DNA from: Deltaproteobacteria bacterium UBA2409
GTDB taxonomy: Bacteria > Bdellovibrionota_C > UBA2361 > DDRT01
Reading direction: 5' to 3'
NCBI GenBank assembly: GCA_002343185.1
Contig: DDRT01000004.1
Location: 1-62,324, forward strand
DNA: 62,324 bases
Positions 42,984 through 51,732 of this stretch are shown here, in pieces. Numbering within the stretch: position 1 is the first letter of the stretch; each line of letters opens with the position of its first letter. The notes under the pieces were generated by a model, which saw nothing but the letters and a program-made list of their open reading frames with translations, was not told the DNA's origin and did no database searches. The position numbers were made by a program, and so were the translations under genes.

Positions 42984-44783
42984 CTAGTCCTCCCCGTTTT
43001 TAAGTAAACTAAGTGCAATCTCAGGAATTAAGTTAGCCGTTCTTAAAACTTTTGATGCTGCCTCTTGAAGTATCTGAAGCCGTATGTACTCTGCAGAGTC
43101 TGACGCTATATCAGCGTCCCTAATTCTTGATTCTGCTGCTGAATAGTTAACCCTAGATGATTCAAGAAGACCTTTTGCCACACTTATCCTGCTCTGGAAT
43201 GCACCTAAGACTGAATTTTGAAGTGTTAAACTATCAAGAGCCCTATCTAATATTGGCATCGCCTGTCTTGCATCTGCAACAGATGTTAAAGAAAAAGGAA
43301 GAAGTGCTCCGATACCATCTTCAGTAGCTGCTAGTCTGATGTAGAAAGTACCGCTGTCACTATCCGCTGAGCCAAGATCTAAAACCCCATCTCCATTAAA
43401 GTCCCCAATCAGCGGAGCCAAAGGTATTGCACCCATTCCATATACATATTCAGCTCCGAATGTGCCATTTCCGTTTCCGAGCCTGATTGTAGCACCATTA
43501 TTGCCAGAGATTATGTCTAAATTCCCATCGCCGTTTAAATCATATAGATAGGGAATGGTTGTACCAGAATCAGGAAATCCAGTTTCAGTTCCAAAAGTTC
43601 CATTGCCATTGCCTAGTCTTATTCCGGTGTCTGATAAGATATCTAAATATCCATCGTTATTAACATCACCTAAAATTCCACCGGTTCCGTTTAAGGTAGG
43701 AAGTGTTCCAAAGTTTCCATTTCCATTTCCGGTGAATAGAAACATATTTTCACTCGCACCAGAAGAAGCTAGTATATCGACCGCTCCATCTCCATTGATA
43801 TCGCCTATCGATAAGCGATTAACACCTGGCCCAACTGTTAGAGTTGCAAAAGTTTGAAAAGATCCAGTTCCGGTTCCTAAGGAAACTACAAGACTTGTGC
43901 CTCCAAACCCTGAAACAATATCAATATTTCCATCTCCATTAAAATCAGCTAACGAGAACTCTCCAACTGGATTTCCAAGGTTGTAAGTTGTACCTGATCT
44001 AAATGAACCATCCCCATTTCCTAGATGAATCTCATAACCGTTTCCTGCAGAAGAAATTATATCAAGATTTCCATCACCATTTAGATCTGATAAGGATATT
44101 CCACCACCATTTTGACTTGAAGACACGGACATTCCGGCTCTAAAAGTTCCATCACCATTACCTAACTGAAATGAAATTGAATATCCGGTAAAATCTGAGA
44201 TCACAATATCGAGAAATCCATCACCATTTACATCTCCCATTGCAGTATCTGAAGGGGCAACTCCAAGGTTTAATACACTTGCGCTACCAAACTCCCCAGT
44301 CCCTTTATCTCCTCCAACTCCAGAGGAGATCTTACTAAATGCTGCCTGAAGACTTAACTCATCGATACTTCCATCAAGAAGATGAAGTCCATTAAATTTG
44401 GTAGACTGAACGATTCTTAAATACTCCTTTGAGAGGGTTTGGGCTTCTTTATCCAAAGCCTTTCTTTGGGAAACACTAAAAGTTCCATTTGCAGATTGCT
44501 GAGCAAGCTCCATTATCCTTGTCACAATTCCACCAAGCTGTTGAATTGTTGATGAGGCGATATTAATTGCACTTATCCCGTCGTTAAGATTTCTAATTCC
44601 TTGAGAGAAGATCCTTGTATCTGCTCTTAAGCTGTCAGCGATAGCAAGCCCAGCTGCATCATCTGAGGCTCTGTTAATCCTTTGACCAGAAGATAATTTC
44701 TCTGAAATTCTAGACAGCGACTCTGTGGACTCAGAAAGTCTTCTTTGTGCTAGTAAGCTTGCTATATTAGAGCCGATCTTCAG
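42984..44783 (-). CDS. flagellin with FG-GAP beta-propeller surface domain
   Basis: 599 residues if started at the CTG at 44783-44781. Residues 1-150 are a flagellin D0/D1 domain (KIGSNIASLLAQRRLSEST, LSSGQRINRASDDAAGLAIA). Residues about 180-480 hold seven FG-GAP/VCBS repeats, each with a calcium-type D-x-N-x-D-G motif (GDVNGDG, SDLNGDG, ADFNGDG, GDINGDG, GDVNNDG, YDLNGDG, GDFNGDG). The last 100 are the C-terminal flagellin D1/D0 (SRIRDADIASDSAEYIRLQILQ in part). No ATG, GTG or TTG lies in frame between the upstream TAA and KIGSN, so a GTG at 44525 would lose the whole D0 helix. No other flagellar gene is nearby. Confidence 0.9.
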   Translation of the reverse strand: MKIGSNIASLLAQRRLSESTESLSRISEKLSSGQRINRASDDAAGLAIADSLRADTRIFSQGIRNLNDGISAINIASSTIQQLGGIVTRIMELAQQSANGTFSVSQRKALDKEAQTLSKEYLRIVQSTKFNGLHLLDGSIDELSLQAAFSKISSGVGGDKGTGEFGSASVLNLGVAPSDTAMGDVNGDGFLDIVISDFTGYSISFQLGNGDGTFRAGMSVSSSQNGGGISLSDLNGDGNLDIISSAGNGYEIHLGNGDGSFRSGTTYNLGNPVGEFSLADFNGDGNIDIVSGFGGTSLVVSLGTGTGSFQTFATLTVGPGVNRLSIGDINGDGAVDILASSGASENMFLFTGNGNGNFGTLPTLNGTGGILGDVNNDGYLDILSDTGIRLGNGNGTFGTETGFPDSGTTIPYLYDLNGDGNLDIISGNNGATIRLGNGNGTFGAEYVYGMGAIPLAPLIGDFNGDGVLDLGSADSDSGTFYIRLAATEDGIGALLPFSLTSVADARQAMPILDRALDSLTLQNSVLGAFQSRISVAKGLLESSRVNYSAAESRIRDADIASDSAEYIRLQILQEAASKVLRTANLIPEIALSLLKNGED

Positions 44784-44802
44784 AAGTACACTCCTTTGTA
44801 CT
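44781..44802 (-). promoter_or_regulatory. flagellin ribosome-binding hairpin and CTG start
   Basis: Minus strand: AGTACA-AAGGAG-TGTACT, a 6-bp stem with the Shine-Dalgarno in its loop, then T and the CTG codon. SD-to-start spacing is 7 bases. In frame upstream only TAA GCA GTA CAA AGG AGT GTA CTT occurs. Confidence 0.75.
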
Positions 44803-44982
44803 GCTTATAAAAACCTCCTCCATAGAGGTATACGATAATAGTCGAGTTAGTATAGGTAGCCCTTAAGAATTTGAAATTATATATTTTTCACATCTAGTAG
44901 TTTCAATGGCTTAGAATGAAGTTAATAATAAAAGCTGCACAAAAAAATATCCCGACTGCTTAAAATTTTCGACAGGATTTTA

Positions 44983-45256
<274 letters not shown>

Positions 45257-45271
<15 letters not shown>

Positions 45272-45394
45272 TTGTTCTTTCGTCAGAAGGAACAATCAGA
45301 CCTAAAGAGGACTTGAACCAAAAAAACAGGGAAGTCCTTTAGGACGCGGAGCAAAGCGAAGTGTCCTCGTGGGGCCATTGTTCTTTCGTCAGAA
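45257..45394. repeat. 3'-side duplication of tRNA-Ile2
   Basis: The 32-bp block 45257-45288 (end of T-loop, T-stem, acceptor, trailer) recurs exactly at 45363-45394, 106 bp away. The spacer carries ATTGTTC / GAACAAT, aggacttgaacc (complement of the T-arm) and AGTCCTTTAGGAC hairpins. Confidence 0.9.
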
Positions 45395-45471
45395 AATAAT
45401 CAGATTCAAGATGATTATGAGGTTACCTAGACGATTTGATAAATCAGAATCACTTCGTTTAAACTCTCCAT

Positions 45472-46386
45472 GTGCTAAAGGTTTTAATAAGCTTATCTCT
45501 TCTTGCTTTTGCTACCTACACAGCTGCTACCCAGGGGCCTTTATTTGAGACCTTAGCTAACACTCCGGTTTGGATTGTGATTACAACGGTTAGTCTATAC
45601 GCATTTGGTCAGATCTTTAGTGGCATTAAATGGTGGATTCTCGCTAAAGCATCAGGGATTGATTGCTCACTTCAGAACACTGTTAAAGCATATTTCATGG
45701 GAATGTTTGCAAATTGTTTCGGGCTTGGAGTTGTTGGTGGAGACCTTGCAAGAGCTCTTCTACTCTCAAAAAAAAGCAAAACAAGGGCTTTAGGATCAGT
45801 AGTAGCTGATAGGGTTCATGGACTTACGATTTTGAGCCTTGTAGGTGCCGTTGGGGGAATTTTCTGTACCCTTGACGGGCAGTTCTCGCAAAATATTCTT
45901 TGGCTATATGCATTAATAGCACTTACCTCCTGTTTAATTTTAGGATGGTTTTTTGGTCCTCTGATTTTCAAACTTATTCCTGCTAAAAATGATTTCTTAG
46001 AAAAGTTGCGAAATCTAAATCAGGCATTTCCAAGAGAATTTGGATCTTTAATGTTAGCAAGTTTGCTTTCTGTTTTCTTTCATGGATTACAACTTTTTAA
46101 TGTTTACTTAATGGGACGAGCTTATGGAGTAAGCATCCCATTAGAATATATTCTTGTTGCAGTACCACTTATAAACATTGCAAGCACCCTTCCAATTAGC
46201 TGGAATGGTCTTGGAGTAAGGGAAAATGGGTTTGTTTATTTTCTAAGTCCAATGATTATAGCCCCAACTCAAGCCTTAGCTTTTGGAGCAATCTGGCTTG
46301 TTGCTGTTACGATCACTAGTGCACTTGGTGGAGTAATTGCTTTTCTAACAAAAGATTTTGAAGCGCTGAAGTTGATTAAGAAATAG
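45472..46386 (+). CDS. LPG synthase/flippase-like membrane protein (UPF0104)
   Basis: 304 residues from a GTG start with no clear ribosome-binding site. About seven membrane segments, with the family motifs WWILAKASG, YFMGMFANCFGLGVVGGDLARA and VADRVHGL, and later SWNGLGVREN. This is the PF03706 membrane domain (lysylphosphatidylglycerol synthase N-terminal half, also found in glycan-assembly proteins). No catalytic LPG-synthase domain is attached. It ends 8 bp before a palindromic repeat. Confidence 0.82.
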   Translation: MLKVLISLSLLAFATYTAATQGPLFETLANTPVWIVITTVSLYAFGQIFSGIKWWILAKASGIDCSLQNTVKAYFMGMFANCFGLGVVGGDLARALLLSKKSKTRALGSVVADRVHGLTILSLVGAVGGIFCTLDGQFSQNILWLYALIALTSCLILGWFFGPLIFKLIPAKNDFLEKLRNLNQAFPREFGSLMLASLLSVFFHGLQLFNVYLMGRAYGVSIPLEYILVAVPLINIASTLPISWNGLGVRENGFVYFLSPMIIAPTQALAFGAIWLVAVTITSALGGVIAFLTKDFEALKLIKK

Positions 46387-46394
46387 TTAGCTCA

Positions 46395-46468
46395 CTTGGG
46401 GGTCAGGCCGGGAGGATCTCTCGTCTGCGCGAGCAGACGAAGCAATAATACGGCGGCTGACCCCCAAG
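46395..46468. repeat. TTGGGGGTCAGG element, copy 5, rearranged
   Basis: Ends CTTGGGGGTCAGG and CTGACCCCCAAG are intact, but the centre holds a different hairpin: TCGTCTGC-GCGA-GCAGACGA (46421-46440). Its loop is again of GNRA type. It sits between convergent genes. Confidence 0.85.
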
Positions 46469-46478
46469 TAACCAAACC

Positions 46479-47492
46479 CTAAAACAGTAGATCCTTGAAT
46501 ACTTCAGGATTATCAAGAACTCTTCCAGCACCTTCTGCAACAGCAGCTAGTGGATCTTCTGCTATTGTAACATTAACCTTCATCTCTTCTGATATATGTC
46601 GATCAATGCCTTTAAGCAGTGCTCCACCCCCAGATACACAGATTCCTCTAGATAATATGTCACCTGATAACTCTGGTGGGGTATTTTCAAGTGCCTGCCT
46701 AATCGCAGCTGTAATTCCTGAAAGCACCTCGGAGATCGCCTCTCTCACTTCACCACCTGAAACTATTAATGAAGCTGGAGCACCGCTAATTAAACTTCTT
46801 CCACGAACCTCTACTTCCTGTGCATCGTAATCCTTATGGGCGCTTCCAAGACTTTTTTTAATTAACTCGGCAGTAGCTTCCCCAATTAAGAGATGATGCT
46901 TCCTACGCATATAATTGATGATGGCTTCATCCATAGCATCGCCACCCTGCCTTACTGAGATCGCGTATACGATATCTTTTAAGCTCACAACAGCGATATC
47001 AGTCGTTCCACCACCTATATCAACAATTAAACTTGCTGTAGCTTCTGTTACAGGCAATCCACAACCAATTGCAGCTGCCATGGCTTCATCAATTAGTTTT
47101 ACCTCGCGTGCCTGTCTGTCAATTGCATCTCTAATGGCTCTCTTTTCAACCTCAGTTATTCCACTGGGAACCCCAACTACGACTCTTGGGTTTAAGAGAG
47201 ATAGGGATTCTTTTCTGACCCTAGAGATAAAATGTCCTAACATTAGCCCTGCTGCTTCAAAATCTGCAATAACTCCAGTTCTGACAGGACGGATTACTTT
47301 AACCCCATCTGGAGTCCTTCCAAGCATTACTTTTGCCTCAGACCCAAACGCCACAGGCACCCTCGTAGAGCCTTGCTGCTTAACTGCAATAATTGAAGGC
47401 TCATTAAGTATAATGCCCTTACCTTTCTCATAAACGATTGTATTGGCTGTGCCTAAATCTATCGCTAGATCTCTGGCTAAAAGACGAATCAT
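46479..47492 (-). CDS. mreB: rod-shape-determining protein MreB
   Basis: 337 residues, actin-like. Phosphate-1 motif DLAIDLGTANT near the start, phosphate-2 region LIVDIGGGTTDIAVVS, adenosine motif VSGGGALLKGID. It organises cell-wall elongation. mreC and mreD are absent: the next gene downstream is convergent and a repeat lies between. A possible promoter is TTGACT-17-TACGAA upstream on the minus strand. Confidence 0.96.
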   Translation of the reverse strand: MIRLLARDLAIDLGTANTIVYEKGKGIILNEPSIIAVKQQGSTRVPVAFGSEAKVMLGRTPDGVKVIRPVRTGVIADFEAAGLMLGHFISRVRKESLSLLNPRVVVGVPSGITEVEKRAIRDAIDRQAREVKLIDEAMAAAIGCGLPVTEATASLIVDIGGGTTDIAVVSLKDIVYAISVRQGGDAMDEAIINYMRRKHHLLIGEATAELIKKSLGSAHKDYDAQEVEVRGRSLISGAPASLIVSGGEVREAISEVLSGITAAIRQALENTPPELSGDILSRGICVSGGGALLKGIDRHISEEMKVNVTIAEDPLAAVAEGAGRVLDNPEVFKDLLF

Positions 47493-47534
47493 AAGACTCT
47501 GATTCGTAATTCATTGTTGATTAGAAGTCAAAGA

Positions 47535-47656
47535 GTAACCGTTCAAGGCATTGAAACTTTATGATGTTATCAGAGCTTTAGTGGATACCAACGTAGGAAT
47601 TAGGCGACTCTTGTGGTCAAAGCCTGATCGGCTTTGGCTTTTTTCTGAACGGTTAC
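47535..47656 (+). ncRNA. possible small RNA or leader with intrinsic terminator
   Basis: GTAACCGTTCA (47535-47545) pairs perfectly with TGAACGGTTAC (47646-47656). Inside, CAAAGCC-tgatc-GGCTTTG (47618-47636) is followed by GCTTTTTTC, a textbook terminator on the plus strand. No protein gene on this strand starts upstream within the gap, so it would end a short transcript. It might also be another nested repeat. No promoter was identified. Confidence 0.4.
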
Positions 47657-47667
47657 GTGTTTTCACC

Positions 47668-47715
47668 CCCGATTTGCTCCGCAAATCGACCCCTGAGGGG
47701 TTCTTAGAGACTTTT
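47668..47715. repeat. hairpin pair upstream of hbd
   Basis: GATTTGC-tcc-GCAAATC, then CCCCTGAGGGG followed by TTCTT. This completes the 310-bp gap between divergent mreB and hbd; the rest to 47802 is AT-rich with no gene. Confidence 0.55.
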
Positions 47716-47802
47716 TGAGGTTAGCGAGCTTACTTTAACGTTACTTTAAACGTCAACATGATACGTTGTTGATTTCTTCTAAAAAAAGTAAAGTTCCATC
47801 CT

Positions 47803-48639
47803 ATGAAGATCGGTGTAATAGGAGCTGGCCAAATGGGCGCTGGAATCGCACAGGTTTGCGCGATGGCAGGTAACGATGTCTCTCTTTTTGATGCAAGTGA
47901 GGCTCAAGCATCAAAAGGAATGAATTTAATACAAAGCCTTCTTGAAAAAGGAGCTGAGAAGGGAAAATACACTAAGGATCTAGCTCAAAAAACTCTTAGC
48001 AACCTTTCAATTAAAAAAAGCCTTGAGGAGCTCGCTCCATGTGATGTTGTTATAGAAGCAATTATAGAGAACACTGAAATCAAGTGTGATCTTTTCTCAA
48101 AGCTTGACGCACTATGTAAACGAGACGCATTACTTCTTTCTAATACCTCTTCAATTTCAATAACAAAGATCGCCTCCAGCACAAAAACCCCAGAAAGAGT
48201 TATGGGTATGCACTTTATGAACCCAGTGCCTGTAATGAAGCTTGTTGAACTAATTAGAGGTCTTCAAACCTCTGATGAAACATATAATAAGGTTCATAAA
48301 CTAACTTTAGATATCGATAAGGTTCCTGTATTAGGGATAGATAGACCAGGATTTGTTGTTAACAGAATATTAGTACCAATGATCAATGAAGCTATATGTC
48401 TTCTTCAAGAAGGTGTTTCTGCTGAAGATATAGATACCGCTATGAAACTTGGAACGAATCAACCGATGGGGCCTTTAACACTGGCTGATTTTGTAGGATT
48501 AGACACACTTCTCTCCATATTGCGTATTCTTCATAATGAACTTGGTGAAGATAAGTACCGCCCTGCTCCGTTACTAGTAAAGTATGTTGAAGCTGGATGG
48601 TATGGCAAAAAATCTGGGCGCGGGTTTTATAGATATTAG
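47803..48639 (+). CDS. hbd: 3-hydroxybutyryl-CoA dehydrogenase
   Basis: 278 residues. NAD-binding motif GAGQMGAGIAQ at 7-17, catalytic histidine H137 in MGMHFMNPVPVMKLVE, and the C-terminal 3HCDH domain ending GWYGKKSGRGFYRY. It interconverts 3-hydroxyacyl-CoA and acetoacetyl-CoA. It stands alone; no crotonase or thiolase is adjacent. Confidence 0.93.
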   Translation: MKIGVIGAGQMGAGIAQVCAMAGNDVSLFDASEAQASKGMNLIQSLLEKGAEKGKYTKDLAQKTLSNLSIKKSLEELAPCDVVIEAIIENTEIKCDLFSKLDALCKRDALLLSNTSSISITKIASSTKTPERVMGMHFMNPVPVMKLVELIRGLQTSDETYNKVHKLTLDIDKVPVLGIDRPGFVVNRILVPMINEAICLLQEGVSAEDIDTAMKLGTNQPMGPLTLADFVGLDTLLSILRILHNELGEDKYRPAPLLVKYVEAGWYGKKSGRGFYRY

Positions 48640-48653
48640 GTGAGATCGTGCTG

Positions 48654-48700
48654 CTTGGGGGTTAGGCTACTTGGGGGTCAGGCCTTCCGGCCTGACCTCC
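48654..48700. repeat. TTGGGGGTCAGG element, copy 6
   Basis: CTTGGGGGTTAGG, then CTACTTGGGGGTCAGGCCTTCCGGCCTGACC. Two left ends in tandem, with the hairpin in the reverse loop orientation. It lies between convergent hbd and the small membrane protein, and its last base is the first of that gene's stop codon. Confidence 0.85.
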
Positions 48701-49185
48701 TACCTCCTAAAAATCCGAAAAGTATTCTTTATTGCCTTTCCACCTATCCCTGCCCAAACAACCATGAAGCATAGAATAGAAAGAAATAGATACCAGACTC
48801 TAAACGCTGCTAGCCCAGTAAAGTAAGGCTCAACAAAAAATAGAATCAGAAATGCTAAGCCATAAAAAGAAAGGCCGATCCAAAGAGCAGTGATAAAGGA
48901 ATTAATAAGATTCAATAAAAGCCATAACAGTATGACAGAACGAGGCTCGCTGAATGTTTTATCTCCAACCAGGTAAGACCATCTGACCCCTCTTTCAAGT
49001 GAGACTTCAACTTCAAAAAAAAGATTAAAAGGTTTCTCTAAGATAGGTTTTCTTATTAGGACTAAATCTGCGCCAAGAGACTCCAAAAGATCTGACCCAG
49101 AAATTTTACCCCACGGGAAAGAAAAAATTCTATCAGCAAATTTTTTATCTACTGAATTTACTGAAACAACCTTACGGACTCTCAT
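48700..49185 (-). CDS. hypothetical membrane protein
   Basis: 161 residues. About 85 soluble N-terminal residues, then two or three hydrophobic segments (SVILLWLLLNLINSFITALWIG, FYGLAFLILFFVEPYF, YLFLSILCFMVVWAGI) and a basic tail. Family not recognised. It overlaps the O-antigen ligase-like gene by 14 bases, so it belongs to that unit. The stop abuts a palindromic repeat. Confidence 0.65.
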   Translation of the reverse strand: MRVRKVVSVNSVDKKFADRIFSFPWGKISGSDLLESLGADLVLIRKPILEKPFNLFFEVEVSLERGVRWSYLVGDKTFSEPRSVILLWLLLNLINSFITALWIGLSFYGLAFLILFFVEPYFTGLAAFRVWYLFLSILCFMVVWAGIGGKAIKNTFRIFRR

Positions 49186-50503
49186 AACGAAGCTTTGAGC
49201 CTAAAACCCTAGGGTCATTCTCGGGGGTAAAAGGCTTTAAAGCTATAAGGGTAACTTGAACTCTCGATCTTGAGCCACAGGGTATCTTTAATTCTTCTCC
49301 TCTAAATACCTGATTCCTTGATACTACCTTAGCTTCATTTTCAATCTTCAATGATGCTATATCATCGATACAACGTACATTGAATGTCGCCCTCTCCTTA
49401 GTCCATCTAAAATAACCTTCACTGTCTTTCTCCCAAGGGTATACCCCCCTATCGGAGAACCAGAGCAATAAAGCAAAGATTAAACCGAAAAAAATACCGA
49501 AAAAGTCTTTATTTAATCGCTTCGCCCCTGGCTTAAGAAGAGCAGCAAATACAACAGCAACTTCTAATGAAAGCAGATGAGAGCCCAACATTAAAAGCCC
49601 TAGAAAAACAAATACTATTCTTTTTATTTCAGCACCGCTTTTAACAAATCTGTAAATAGTTAAAGCTACAGCAAAAAAACCTGCTATGCCCCACTCAGAA
49701 AGAATAAGCAGATAATAGTTATTGGGATTATCTATCCAATCGCCAAAAAACTCGAAATGATTAAGCCTTATTGACTGTCTGAAACCATCGGGGCCAACTC
49801 CGACTATAGGACTACTTACAAAATCGATTAAACTTGCCCACCAAAATAAAAATCTATCAGCTATTCCTCCACTTAATATTCGACTGAAACTTGAAGGCAA
49901 TAGTTCAGCTGGGATAACGAACAATAATGCAATTGAAAATATAAGAAGAATGAGAGCAATTTTTAGTTTCAAAGAAAACAAAAGACCGAGCAGATAGCTA
50001 CGACTTCCAGTAAATATCCCTAAAATAAAGAAGTATTTTAGTTCATTTATTCCTAAGAGCAGAAAGAATACTAAGCCTGCTGCGTTGGGATCGGTCATTA
50101 GACCTCCAAATCTTCTCTGACCTGACCAGAAAGATTCCTCGCTCACTATTGGATATCCAAGAAGAGAGGCTATAAGTAAAATAAGATGGAGAGATGCTCC
50201 TAATGTTAATCCCTTAAAAAATTGAGTGTTCAAATTGCCTGGCAGAAGCATCAAGGTGCAAAAAGCGAAAACAAATGTTTTATCTATTGGGATGTATGGT
50301 GGAGCAATAAACGAAAAAGCGAGCGGGATAGAGAAACAAAAAAAACCAGGGGAATACCATCCTCTTAGACTGATTTTAATATTTCTTAATACATATCCAA
50401 GAATCAGTAATGGTAATAGATCAGGAATTGTAAAAACTCCAACCCCTAAAGCGAATCCACCAATCGGCGAGAAACCTAAGAGAATTGCCAGAATCTCAGT
50501 CAT
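49172..50503 (-). CDS. O-antigen ligase/polymerase-like membrane protein
   Basis: 443 residues with about ten membrane segments. The Wzy_C signature region is present: GGLMTDPNAAGLVFFLL, then a large loop with VGVGPDGFRQSIRL and DNPNNYYLLILSEWGIAG. A 100-residue soluble C-terminal domain follows. It would join or polymerise surface polysaccharide on the periplasmic side. It overlaps its neighbours on both sides (8 and 14 bases) and continues the ribosomal-protein operon. Confidence 0.82.
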   Translation of the reverse strand: MTEILAILLGFSPIGGFALGVGVFTIPDLLPLLILGYVLRNIKISLRGWYSPGFFCFSIPLAFSFIAPPYIPIDKTFVFAFCTLMLLPGNLNTQFFKGLTLGASLHLILLIASLLGYPIVSEESFWSGQRRFGGLMTDPNAAGLVFFLLLGINELKYFFILGIFTGSRSYLLGLLFSLKLKIALILLIFSIALLFVIPAELLPSSFSRILSGGIADRFLFWWASLIDFVSSPIVGVGPDGFRQSIRLNHFEFFGDWIDNPNNYYLLILSEWGIAGFFAVALTIYRFVKSGAEIKRIVFVFLGLLMLGSHLLSLEVAVVFAALLKPGAKRLNKDFFGIFFGLIFALLLWFSDRGVYPWEKDSEGYFRWTKERATFNVRCIDDIASLKIENEAKVVSRNQVFRGEELKIPCGSRSRVQVTLIALKPFTPENDPRVLGSKLRYESP

Positions 50504-51197
50504 TTCGCTTTTTCTCTATTTCTAAACCTTCAGTGCCACTAAAAATAGTCTCCTTGGTCGGAATTTGCTCAGGCTCTGCTATAAGCTCCTTTAAAATCTC
50601 AAAAGACTTCTTACTCCCACCTTGGAATACTAGTATTGGACCTATTTCTCCTCTATACCCAGGTGTTGTAACTTTTCCTATTTTCATCAGACTTTCTGAA
50701 GATGGGAAAAAGCTAAGCTTATATCCACCAAGTGAGACAAGCTCTGCTGTTTCGGCTTCAGTTTCATAGGCTACATGCAACCCTAAATACTGATTCTCCC
50801 TAAAGCTTAGAAGAAACAACTTCCATTTATTTGGTTGCTGCTTTATCGGTGCAAATGTGAACCATCCTCCCTTATCGGTATTTTTCCAATAAACCTGTGG
50901 TCTTGTTTCTTCCCCAAGTCTAATAAATCTCAATGATAACCCTGGCTTTCCCTTTATCTCAAAGTCTACCTTAGACATAACCGCATCTCGTAATGGCTCG
51001 TCTGATCTAATCCAGATTGCAAGATAAAAATCTTTATTCTCGATTACGTTAAAACTTGAAGGAACAGTTAAAGTGGCATTTTGAGCAATTGGAACTACCT
51101 CATCAAGCTGTACAGATTGCTCCACTTCCAAAGTTGGAGATAGTAAACTAAGAAGTATTGTAGGAAGGGCTAAAACAATAACTAAAAGCCACTTCAC
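50496..51197 (-). CDS. membrane-anchored beta-rich hypothetical protein
   Basis: 233 residues. One N-terminal hydrophobic segment (WLLVIVLALPTILLSLL) works as a signal or anchor. The rest alternates strands (FYLAIWIRSDEPLRDAV, LSLRFIRLG, KWKLFLLSF) in a way that recalls LamG/concanavalin sandwiches. It starts 1 bp after the rplI stop and overlaps the O-antigen ligase-like gene. It probably serves the envelope polysaccharide; the family is not certain. Confidence 0.65.
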   Translation of the reverse strand: MKWLLVIVLALPTILLSLLSPTLEVEQSVQLDEVVPIAQNATLTVPSSFNVIENKDFYLAIWIRSDEPLRDAVMSKVDFEIKGKPGLSLRFIRLGEETRPQVYWKNTDKGGWFTFAPIKQQPNKWKLFLLSFRENQYLGLHVAYETEAETAELVSLGGYKLSFFPSSESLMKIGKVTTPGYRGEIGPILVFQGGSKKSFEILKELIAEPEQIPTKETIFSGTEGLEIEKKRND

Positions 51198-51198
51198 T

Positions 51199-51732
51199 TT
51201 ACTCAGTTACTTCTTCTTGCTCTTTCTTTTTATTTGCTCTTCTTTTAGGAGCGTCTTTTTTACTTGGCTCTTTTTTCTCTGCTCTTTTTTCAGCTTCGAT
51301 AATCACAGGTACGAAAGCCGAAACCTCAGCGTGAAGCTTCACTTCAACTGAGAACTTTCCAGAATTTTTTAAAGGTTCTGCTAGTCTTATCTGACGCCTT
51401 TCTACAGCATAACCTTTTTCTTTTAGAGCAGCTTCAATATCCCGAGAGGTTATAGCACCGAAACTCTTTCCACCTTCCGAAACCTTTAGTGTAAATTCTA
51501 AGCTAATAGACTGCATTCTTGATGCCATCGTCTCAGCTTCAACTTTTAGTTTGGTTCTTCTAACTAATACTCCTGAGAGTACATGGGCAAACTGCTTAGC
51601 AGATCTAGATCCCGCCTCAACTGCTATTCCCCGTGGAAGAAGATAGTTTCGCGCATATCCAGGGCGAACTACAATCGTATCGCCAACATATCCTAGTTTT
51701 GGATAATTTTCTTTAAGTAAAACTTTCATCAC
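51199..51732 (-). CDS. rplI: 50S ribosomal protein L9
   Basis: 177 residues. KVLLKENYPKLGYVGDTIVVRPGYARNYLLPRGIAV is the L9 N-domain signature, followed by the long connecting helix and the C-domain (FTLKVSEGGKSFGAITSRDI). A lysine-rich tail of about 30 residues is extra. It overlaps rpsF by 4 bases: rpsR, normally between them, is missing. Confidence 0.96.
   Translation of the reverse strand: MMKVLLKENYPKLGYVGDTIVVRPGYARNYLLPRGIAVEAGSRSAKQFAHVLSGVLVRRTKLKVEAETMASRMQSISLEFTLKVSEGGKSFGAITSRDIEAALKEKGYAVERRQIRLAEPLKNSGKFSVEVKLHAEVSAFVPVIIEAEKRAEKKEPSKKDAPKRRANKKKEQEEVTE

Noticed and set aside
44525..44783. GTG at 44525 as the flagellin start
   Set aside because: It would remove the conserved D0/D1 helix that is clearly encoded in frame upstream to 44783.
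51729..51732. rpsR hidden between rpsF and rplI
   Set aside because: The two genes overlap by 4 bases; there is no room.
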